Source: a bacterium (lineage in GTDB: Bacteria; Bacillota_I; Bacilli_A; RFN20; DUOF01). Taken from it: a DNA stretch of 19,788 bases. The stretch is taken from positions 1-19,788 of the forward strand of contig DUOF01000113.1 of NCBI GenBank assembly GCA_012839015.1, in the 5' to 3' direction. Below, piece after piece: positions 14,388 to 19,788 of the stretch. Within the stretch, counting starts at the first letter, position 1. The number at the start of each line of letters is the position of its first letter. A program made the translations under genes and the position numbers. The notes below the pieces were generated by a model. It did not search any database. It saw nothing but the letters and a program-made list of their open reading frames with translations, and was not told the DNA's origin.

Positions 14388-15698
14388 ATGAATACAACGA
14401 TGGATAAACTAACTGGAACTCATACCTATCGAGTAGCGTTTGCTAGTGTTTTAACCGAGTATGATCGTGAAATACTAAGTCGTCTATACCAACCGTTGTG
14501 CGGTTTTGGTCCGATGGCCCTCTATCTTACCCTTTGGACAGAATGTAAGTATGAGGATTTAAATCATGCCACCCATAAGAATTTATTTAATTTAATGCAA
14601 TGTAATATAAAAGAATTTGAAATATTTAGAAACAAGCTAGAGGGATTAGGTCTTATAAAAACCTACTATAGTGAGGAAAGTGGTAGTTATATTTATGAAC
14701 TCTATGCTCCGCTTAGTGCCCGCAAATTCTTCTCACACGAATTGTTAGGGACACTCTTAAAACAAATTCTTGATGAAGAAGACTATTTAAGGATTAAATC
14801 ATCTTTTATAGTTAGACGAGACTCGAGAAAAAACTGTATAGACCTTTCCCATACCTTTGGAGAAGTTTATAACCTTAATTTAGAAGACACATATACCCTT
14901 AAAAGTATAATTAACCAGAAAGACATCTTAAAGGATAGGACAAGCGCTTCTATTGAATCTAATTTTAACTTAGATTTATTCTTGCTGGCGTTAAAGAAAA
15001 AAAGAATTAGAAAAGATATCATTACTAAAGAATTAATCGAAGTTATGGAAGCTATGATAAATTTATATAAACTAAATGAAAGTGATTTAGTGGAAATACT
15101 ACAAGTTTCAACTGATAACAATTCACTTCAACCTTCTGTAGACCTAGAAAAATTCAAACAAAAATGTTTTGAGTATAAAAAGATGCCAGACTTAGAACCT
15201 GAAACTTCCAAAAAATTAGAAGATAAAAGAGTCGGTATCGATAAAAAGATTGAGATGCTAGACGAACTCGAACCTTTTGACTTCCTAAGAATCAAACAAG
15301 GAAATAAAGAACCAAGTTTACATGATAGAACAATTATAGAAGACCTCTCTGTAATTGGAAAATTAAACCCAGGGGTTATTAATGTTCTAGTAGATTATGT
15401 AATGTTTAAACAAAACAACACTATCCCTAGACCATATATCATGAAAATAGCCTCTACATTGATAGAAAAAAATATTCAAACAACCAAGGAGGCAATGCAA
15501 CACTTTTACAGGAGTAACCAATACGCCTACAAGTTACGAGGGGAAAATGTAAAGGTAGACAAGGAAAAAATAATTAACACAGAAGAAACGGTCGAAGTTG
15601 AGACTCCAGAAGATGATAAAACACTCGCAGAGAAAGCTGAAAAAATACGCAAACTAAAAGAGTTAAGAAGGGAGAAGAAAAAGAATGGAACAAATTAA
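14388..15698 (+). CDS. dnaB: Replication initiation and membrane attachment protein DnaB (helicase loader)
   Basis: A 436-residue Firmicutes-type DnaB, the co-loader that with DnaI and DnaD places the replicative helicase at oriC and at restarted forks. This is not the helicase that bears the same name in E. coli. Residues 15-110 form the N-terminal winged-helix part (LTEYDREILSRLYQPLCGFG). Residues 285-375 form the DnaD/DnaB_2-type domain, with LHDRTIIEDLS, LNPGVINVLVDYVMF and PYIMKIASTL. The last 60 residues are highly charged (EETVEVETPEDDK, then KLKELRREKKK) and probably disordered. GCGGGGGG lies upstream of the ATG. It overlaps dnaI by 14 bp, the same order as in Bacillus, where the gene pair follows nrdR; nrdR is absent here. 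Confidence 0.92.
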   Translation: MNTTMDKLTGTHTYRVAFASVLTEYDREILSRLYQPLCGFGPMALYLTLWTECKYEDLNHATHKNLFNLMQCNIKEFEIFRNKLEGLGLIKTYYSEESGSYIYELYAPLSARKFFSHELLGTLLKQILDEEDYLRIKSSFIVRRDSRKNCIDLSHTFGEVYNLNLEDTYTLKSIINQKDILKDRTSASIESNFNLDLFLLALKKKRIRKDIITKELIEVMEAMINLYKLNESDLVEILQVSTDNNSLQPSVDLEKFKQKCFEYKKMPDLEPETSKKLEDKRVGIDKKIEMLDELEPFDFLRIKQGNKEPSLHDRTIIEDLSVIGKLNPGVINVLVDYVMFKQNNTIPRPYIMKIASTLIEKNIQTTKEAMQHFYRSNQYAYKLRGENVKVDKEKIINTEETVEVETPEDDKTLAEKAEKIRKLKELRREKKKNGTN

Positions 15699-16587
15699 GT
15701 TTTCTGATTCATTAGTAGGAAAACAAATCGTTAGTAAGGACACAAAATCAAGGATAAAAGAAAATTTGTTACAAAAGTCCCATATTAAACAAAAACTTAA
15801 AGAGTTAAAGGCTAGCAAAGAAGAGTTTGATGAACTACTAGGTTACTTTGTTAGTTATGACGAGGACTTTGAAGCTTGCAAGGATTGTAAGAGTCTAAAA
15901 GATTGTAAAAAAGAGATTAAAGGTATGAAAATGGATCTTGTAAGAGATGAGGACGGAGACATCGTCAGGGTCTATGACCTTTGTGATCTAAAGAAAGAAG
16001 AAAGAAGAATTAATCAAAACTATCTAATAAGGGACTTTCCAGATGCCCATCTTAATGTAGAACTAGAAGATTTGGATGGACGCGAGGGAAGAATAGATCT
16101 AGAGTATGAATTACTCCATCTAGATATTAATAATGACAATAAAAAAGGAATCTTTGTATTTGGCAAACCCAACACTGGTAAGTCATTTCCCTTCATTGCT
16201 TTTTTAAATGGACTGGTTAGAAAAGATGTTAAATGTGCATTTGTAAATGTAAGAGAATTCACGGAATTATTAAAAAGGGGATTCAATGATTTAACTCAAA
16301 ACGTTAACGATACAATAGATATAGTAAAAGATGTTACTGTTCTTGTGTTAGATGACCTGGGAGATGAGAAAATTAGTGAATGGGTAAGAGATGATGTCTT
16401 AACCACAATCCTAGATTATCGTTTTAAGAATGGTCTAGTAACCTTTATCACTAGTAGCTATGATCTAAAAGAGTTGGAAATCTTGTACACTGTTTCTAAA
16501 ACAAGCAAAGCTGTTGCTAGTATGAAGGCAGAAAAATTTATTGAAAAGATTAAAAACTGCTGCCCAATAATTATCGAAGTCAAATAA
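15685..16587 (+). CDS. dnaI: Primosomal protein DnaI (AAA+ helicase loader)
   Basis: A 300-residue cytosolic ATPase that loads the replicative helicase together with DnaB. The N-terminal domain (1-110) holds CKDCKSLKDC (about 65-74) and YDLCD (about 97-101), the zinc-binding Cys set of DnaI that contacts the helicase. The AAA+ domain has Walker A GKPNTGKS (160-167), Walker B VLVLDDLGDE (about 219-228) and sensor 1 TFITSSYDL (about 251-259). The alpha-helical end includes TSKAVASMKAEKFIEKI, where Firmicutes DnaI has its conserved RxxERI-like element. Length is as expected. It overlaps dnaB by 14 bp, so translation is coupled, and it ends the operon before a strong terminator. Confidence 0.94.
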   Translation: MEQIKFSDSLVGKQIVSKDTKSRIKENLLQKSHIKQKLKELKASKEEFDELLGYFVSYDEDFEACKDCKSLKDCKKEIKGMKMDLVRDEDGDIVRVYDLCDLKKEERRINQNYLIRDFPDAHLNVELEDLDGREGRIDLEYELLHLDINNDNKKGIFVFGKPNTGKSFPFIAFLNGLVRKDVKCAFVNVREFTELLKRGFNDLTQNVNDTIDIVKDVTVLVLDDLGDEKISEWVRDDVLTTILDYRFKNGLVTFITSSYDLKELEILYTVSKTSKAVASMKAEKFIEKIKNCCPIIIEVK

Positions 16588-16592
16588 TAAAT

Positions 16593-16623
16593 AAATACCC
16601 CACGGATAAAGTGGGGTGTTTAT
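16593..16623 (+). terminator. Intrinsic terminator after dnaI
   Basis: ACCCCAC (16597-16603), loop GGATAAA, GTGGGGT (16611-16617), extendable by A/T and one G-U pair on both sides, followed by GTTTATT. The stem is strong and the T tract modest. Confidence 0.85.
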
Positions 16624-16631
16624 TCAATTAT

Positions 16632-16650
16632 TAAAAGGAAGGTCCTTTTA
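16632..16650. repeat. Perfect 8-bp inverted repeat, possible operator or second terminator
   Basis: TAAAAGGA (16632-16639), AGG, TCCTTTTA (16643-16650). It lies between the dnaI terminator and the promoter of the 16705 gene. The run TTTTAT after the second arm allows a back-up terminator; the symmetry and the position about 25 bp before the -10-like site also allow a protein-binding site. Confidence 0.5.
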
Positions 16651-16672
16651 TCTATCTAACATTTTTTAACCT

Positions 16673-16681
16673 CATATTCTA
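16673..16681 (+). promoter_or_regulatory. Sporulation-type -10 element (CATANNNTA) for the 16705 gene
   Basis: CATATTCTA within ACCTCATATTCTA fits the CATANNNTA -10 of sigma-K-type promoters (related forms serve sigma-E and sigma-G). It lies 24 bases before the start codon. No clear -35 at the proper spacing is visible, so the sigma factor is uncertain. The same CCTCATATTnTA block occurs upstream of the 17012 gene. Confidence 0.45.
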
Positions 16682-16704
16682 AGTTTAAAAGGAGGTACAA
16701 ATAG

Positions 16705-16890
16705 ATGGAGTACGAATTCGACCATAAGGACCAATACGACCTATCAAAATATAAAACCTATAAATGTTGTCCAATGCCAAAACCAAGACCTGAACCTGAA
16801 AAATGTAAGACTATTATAGTTATAATAATAACTAAGATAGATTGTGTCGATAATCTTCTTAAAGAGTTAGAAAACATAAAACTAGTTTAA
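16705..16890 (+). CDS. Small Cys/Pro-containing protein, possible spore-surface component
   Basis: A 61-residue protein with an acidic, Tyr-rich N-terminus (MEYEFDHKDQYDLSKYKTY), a central CCPMPKPRPEPEKC element, and a hydrophobic then helical C-terminus (KTIIVIIITKIDC, LLKELENIKLV). Four Cys (residues 22, 23, 34 and 46) could cross-link it. There is no signal peptide. A good AAAGGAGG site lies upstream and a terminator directly downstream, so it is a stand-alone unit. I do not recognise a family. Small Cys-containing proteins without signals, made from CATANNNTA promoters, are often spore coat or crust components in Firmicutes, and the next gene product is BclA-like; the spore-surface role is inferred from that context. 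Confidence 0.6.
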   Translation: MEYEFDHKDQYDLSKYKTYKCCPMPKPRPEPEKCKTIIVIIITKIDCVDNLLKELENIKLV

Positions 16891-16894
16891 AAAC

Positions 16895-16924
16895 AATAGG
16901 CCCTATTAACAAGCGGCCTATTTT
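16895..16924 (+). terminator. Intrinsic terminator after the 16705 gene
   Basis: AATAGGCC (16895-16902), 12-base loop, GGCCTATT (16915-16922), with four T (16921-16924). The eight-pair perfect stem could work in both directions, but no gene faces it from the right. Confidence 0.85.
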
Positions 16925-16978
16925 AGTATATGCAATAAACTATTTTTGTCCTTTACCCATTCGATTTATTTAAAGCCT

Positions 16979-16987
16979 CATATTATA
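16979..16987 (+). promoter_or_regulatory. Sporulation-type -10 element (CATANNNTA) for the 17012 gene
   Basis: CATATTATA within GCCTCATATTATA fits the same CATANNNTA pattern as the element at 16673, 25 bases before the start codon. A GTCCTTT sequence starts 31 bases before CATA (16948), the same distance as in the 16705 promoter region. A clear -35 is not seen. Confidence 0.45.
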
Positions 16988-17011
16988 TATTAGACTGAAA
17001 GGAGGTTTAAA

Positions 17012-17581
17012 ATGGACAATAACAATGAATTGCTTAGGAACGCCTTCCTATTAGGGGATGATGATATAGAATCTATGGGTTTTGGTAATAGGCCATGCAG
17101 GTGTAATCCTTTCTGCCCGCCTAGAAGAGGGTGCCGCCCTATATTTATAGGAGTTCCGGGACCCAGAGGAAGGGATGCTGAACTTCCGCCTAGTATTTTT
17201 GGAAACTTTATTTCAAGGCAAGAACAAGTAATAATGGCTAATAACACCCCGATTCAATTACCAATAACAGTTAATTCTAACTTAATTACAATCGAAAATA
17301 ATAACAGTGTTATAATCCCAAGAACCGGGGTTTATCAAATTAATTACGGGGTTGATGCAATCTCTGGATTCAACAATACTATTGGTTTATTTGTAAACTC
17401 TAATAACCTTAGTAATACAAATCTTGCTATAAGTGAAAACAATACAAGGGTATCAAGTGAAGTTATACTTAGGTTAAATGAAGGAGATCAGTTGCAACTT
17501 AGAGTAGTAAATCTAAATAACAACCTTGTTTTAAGAAGTAATACAATAAATGCTAATATAACTATAGTTAGACTTATTTAA
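17012..17581 (+). CDS. Short collagen-like protein with BclA-like C-terminal domain
   Basis: A 189-residue protein without a signal peptide. Layout: an N-terminal leader (NNELLRNAFLLGDDDIE, about 3-19), a Cys/Pro/Arg-rich segment (CRCNPFCPPRRGCRP, about 29-43, four Cys), three collagen triplets (GVPGPRGRD, about 47-55), then a domain of about 130 residues rich in Asn, Ile and Val. That domain has QLPITVN, VIIPRTGVYQINYGVDA and RLNEGDQLQLRVVN, the jelly-roll pattern of the BclA/C1q-like C-terminal domain of exosporium glycoproteins that trimerise on the spore surface. BclA proteins usually have long collagen stretches; here only three triplets remain. GAAAGGAGG lies seven bases upstream. It has its own terminator and a sporulation-type -10. 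Spore-surface location is inferred, not shown. Confidence 0.72.
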   Translation: MDNNNELLRNAFLLGDDDIESMGFGNRPCRCNPFCPPRRGCRPIFIGVPGPRGRDAELPPSIFGNFISRQEQVIMANNTPIQLPITVNSNLITIENNNSVIIPRTGVYQINYGVDAISGFNNTIGLFVNSNNLSNTNLAISENNTRVSSEVILRLNEGDQLQLRVVNLNNNLVLRSNTINANITIVRLI

Positions 17582-17602
17582 CGAAAATAGCTACTAACAC
17601 GT

Positions 17603-17628
17603 AAGGTCTAAGAAAATTAGACCTTTTT
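17603..17628 (+). terminator. Intrinsic terminator after the 17012 gene
   Basis: AAGGTCTAA (17603-17611), loop GAAAA, TTAGACCTT (17617-17625) and a T run to 17628. The nine-pair stem is perfect, with further outer pairing of ACACGTA and TATGTGT. Confidence 0.93.
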
Positions 17629-17664
17629 ATGTGTGAATTTATCAACAAAAAAGACCTAAACATT

Positions 17665-17691
17665 TTGAATTTTTATATTTACTTGTATAAT
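17665..17691 (+). promoter_or_regulatory. Promoter of the Big2 lipoprotein gene
   Basis: TTGAAT (17665-17670), 15 bp, perfect TATAAT (17686-17691) just after TTG. The spacing is short. It is a vegetative-type promoter, unlike the two CATANNNTA elements just upstream. Confidence 0.55.
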
Positions 17692-17732
17692 GTATATGTG
17701 GCTTTTGAGTCAATTATTAAAGGAGAGATTTT

Positions 17733-19788
17733 ATGAAGAAAATAATAGGAATTTTTTATGCACTAGTTATCTCTTTGTTCATCGTTGGATGTAACGAAAA
17801 GATAGAAGTTAATAGTATTAGTTTAAATGAAACTAGTGATATTAATCTTGTGATGGGGGACGAAGAACGCGAAAGTATACAACTTGTAGCTACTATTGAT
17901 CCTGCTAATATAGAAACAGGTATTAATTGGTCTACCACCAACTACAAAGTAGCAAGAGTAGATAAAGACGGTCTTGTTAGGGCTGTTGGTGAAGGTAGTG
18001 CTTTTATCATAGCAACTACTGACAACAACAAGTCAGCAAGTGTTAAGGTTAATGTTACCTCTATTAAATCTACAAGTGTTGAGATAGATTTAGATCCTGT
18101 AACTAGTATGCCAATTGGCTCTAAAATGCAGTTATCTGCTAATGTTTTACCACTAAGATCAGTTTATGATAGTCTTGTCTGGTCTTCTAGTAATAGTGAA
18201 ATTATGAGTGTAGATCAACATGGAGTAGTTAGCGCTAAGGCTATAGGTGAAGCCATAATTACAGTAAAGGTCATAGTAGGTGAAACTACTTTAACTGACA
18301 CCACTAGGATCACAGTTACCGAAATACCGGTCGATACGATAGAGATTGTATTTGAAGATGCGTTCTATGATGAGGATAATGAGTATTATCTGTTATCTAT
18401 GAACAACAGTTATCAACTAGATTTCATAATCAACCCAGAAGATGCAACAGACAAAGGTTTAACTTGGGAAAGCGATAATGAAACTGTAGTAACCGTTGAT
18501 GAAAACGGTAAGCTTCACGCACTTAGTGAAGGAATGGCTACAATAAGTGTTCAAACAAAGTATGGTAAAACAGATGAAATAAGAGTATTTGTTGAAGAGG
18601 TAGAACTGACACACATTGAACTACACACTGACTCAAACATCTATGAAACTTATAAAAGAAAGATAGCCCTTGTTTTCAACAATGGTGAATCTACACCTAG
18701 CAATAGCGAGGGAATTGTATGGAGTATAGAAAATAGCGAGGAACTTGACGGCGTAGTATCAATTGATCAAGATGGAAACTTAAGTATCGGTGTCTTGCCT
18801 GAACCAAATGTTTACACAATTAAAGTTGTCGCTACATACAACGCTGGCGAGGAAAATGAAGTTAAAGGGGAAAAGAATATTACTATAAACCCTATAACTG
18901 TTAACTTTGAAAACGAAAATGTAAATACAGTAGAAGGAAAGACTCTAGATTTAGAGGTAACAATCAATCCAACTACCTACCTAAATGAAGATCAAGTAAT
19001 TACCTTTACAAGTAGTGATGGAAGCATCGCTACTGTAGATGAAAATGGTGTATTAACTGCACTTACAGAAGGTGAAGTAACTATCACTGCTAGTATTAAT
19101 ATTCTTGTCGATGGTGAGGTAATTACTACAAGAGAAGCTAGTATTTCAGTAGTTATTGATGCTGCTATTCCAGTTACATCTATCAGTTTAGAAGAAACAG
19201 AATTAACTATTAAAGAAGAAGAAACAGTCGAACTTATTTATAGTATTGATCCAGAAAATGCTACTCATAAAGAAGTAACATTTGAAAGTAGTGACGATAG
19301 TATTGCTACTGTTGATGAAGATGGAGTTGTTACTGCACACAGTGTTGGAACTGTAACTATAACAGTTAAGTCAGTTAGATATGATGATGTAAGTGATAGC
19401 GTTACAATAAACGTCGAAAGAGTAATTAAGCCATTAGCGGTTGAACTTGATAAAGAACAAGTTAGTTTACTAAATGGAGAAACAATTCAACTAATTGCCA
19501 CTCTTATAAAAGAGGAGGGTGAGCAAGGTGACATTACCTATCCAGAACTTATTTGGACAAGTTCAAATAACAGTTCTGTCAAAGTAGATGAAAACGGTCT
19601 ACTAACTGCAGTAGGAATTGGAACTGCTACAATAACAGTACAAACTAGCAATGGTAAGATTGCAACTTGTGAAGTAACGGTAAATGCTGTTAAAAATATA
19701 ACAAGCCTTAGCCTAAGTAAGACAGAATCTAATCTAAGTATCGATGAGACAGACTTTATAATAGTTAACATCTTCCCATCTGATGCAA
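17733..19788 (+). CDS. Surface lipoprotein with tandem Big2 (Ig-like) domains, 3' end outside window
   Basis: Open from ATG 17733 (AAAGGAGAG nine bases upstream) to the window end, about 685 residues and not finished. A type II signal peptide ends in FIVGC, so Cys20 is lipidated and the protein sits on the outer face of the membrane. Then come repeats of about 90 residues, each with the Big2 pattern of a ITW-S-S-D/N strand followed by VDENGxxxAxxxGxxxIT: clear copies end near residues 95, 180, 276, 455, 547 and 639, a divergent one near 368 (IDQDGNLS), and an eighth begins at the edge. Big2 domains are Ig-fold modules of adhesins, S-layer-associated and cell-wall proteins. No catalytic domain is visible yet; one could lie beyond the window. 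It is a single gene with its own promoter. Confidence 0.88.
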   Translation, partial: MKKIIGIFYALVISLFIVGCNEKIEVNSISLNETSDINLVMGDEERESIQLVATIDPANIETGINWSTTNYKVARVDKDGLVRAVGEGSAFIIATTDNNKSASVKVNVTSIKSTSVEIDLDPVTSMPIGSKMQLSANVLPLRSVYDSLVWSSSNSEIMSVDQHGVVSAKAIGEAIITVKVIVGETTLTDTTRITVTEIPVDTIEIVFEDAFYDEDNEYYLLSMNNSYQLDFIINPEDATDKGLTWESDNETVVTVDENGKLHALSEGMATISVQTKYGKTDEIRVFVEEVELTHIELHTDSNIYETYKRKIALVFNNGESTPSNSEGIVWSIENSEELDGVVSIDQDGNLSIGVLPEPNVYTIKVVATYNAGEENEVKGEKNITINPITVNFENENVNTVEGKTLDLEVTINPTTYLNEDQVITFTSSDGSIATVDENGVLTALTEGEVTITASINILVDGEVITTREASISVVIDAAIPVTSISLEETELTIKEEETVELIYSIDPENATHKEVTFESSDDSIATVDEDGVVTAHSVGTVTITVKSVRYDDVSDSVTINVERVIKPLAVELDKEQVSLLNGETIQLIATLIKEEGEQGDITYPELIWTSSNNSSVKVDENGLLTAVGIGTATITVQTSNGKIATCEVTVNAVKNITSLSLSKTESNLSIDETDFIIVNIFPSDA

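Noticed and set aside
14867..15121. Long minus-strand open frames, as here opposite dnaB and at many other places
   Set aside because: They lie opposite conserved genes, have no ribosome sites, and show Ser/Leu/Phe-rich composition typical of antisense shadows of AT-rich genes.
1..19788. Mycoplasma/Spiroplasma genetic code (TGA as Trp), suggested by the MG284-like protein and low GC
   Set aside because: Trp is TGG throughout and TGA serves as a stop at 2096-2098 and 7816-7818, in tight gene overlaps.
1..19788. CRISPR array, transposase, integrase, tRNA or rRNA genes
   Set aside because: No regularly spaced repeats, mobile-element genes or cloverleaf sequences were seen; the repeats in 17733-19788 are protein-coding Big2 domains.

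Overview
The window comes from an AT-rich, low-GC Gram-positive bacterium that uses the standard bacterial code: Trp is TGG inside the long genes, and a TGA stop ends the NusG-II gene (2096-2098) and the 7498 gene (7816-7818). The DnaB-DnaI helicase loaders, an S-box (SAM-I) leader on metK, long-form HPF, YhaM and an L13 leader point to Bacilli. A small protein that looks like the Mollicutes MG284/MPN403 family, together with spore-surface-like genes, suggests a relative of the Erysipelotrichia/Haloplasma/Izemoplasma branch that keeps code 11. The genus cannot be fixed from sequence alone. Every convincing gene is on the + strand, packed into short operons with many 8-20 bp overlaps.

Layout. 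1-2607: the 3' end of an ADP-ribosylglycohydrolase gene, then ApbE flavin transferase, a NusG-II domain protein and a Gx-type transporter, a set linked to extracytosolic flavin redox chemistry. 2616-4205: a small helical protein, then metK behind a SAM-I riboswitch whose terminator and antiterminator can be paired base by base, with its own promoter inside the preceding gene. 4254-4820: hpf with its promoter and terminator. 4969-7818: a tightly overlapping cluster of five genes (a small sigma-region-4-like protein, three exported or single-pass proteins and one polytopic membrane protein) that I cannot assign to a known system, running directly into recX, yhaM, a PAP2 phosphatase and an ABC-F ATPase (to 11941). 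11993-13203: an MFS-like transporter. 13283-14294: rplM-rpsI with a strong promoter, L13 leader and terminator. 14339-16621: dnaB-dnaI with promoter and terminator. 16632-17628: two small Cys-containing genes, one with a short collagen-like segment and a BclA-like C-terminal domain, both behind sporulation-type -10 sequences. 17665-19788: the 5' part of a lipoprotein made of Big2 (Ig-like) repeats, cut off by the window end.

Two genes (PAP2 and MFS) are each broken by one missing T in a T run, and adding one T restores a full-length protein in both cases. They are most likely homopolymer sequencing errors, though real inactivation or slippage cannot be excluded.

The best candidate for something undescribed is the 4969-7818 cluster: a regulator-like small protein translationally coupled to envelope proteins and a weakly T2SS-F/TadC-like membrane protein, ending in recX. 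The spore-surface-like pair with matching promoters is the second.
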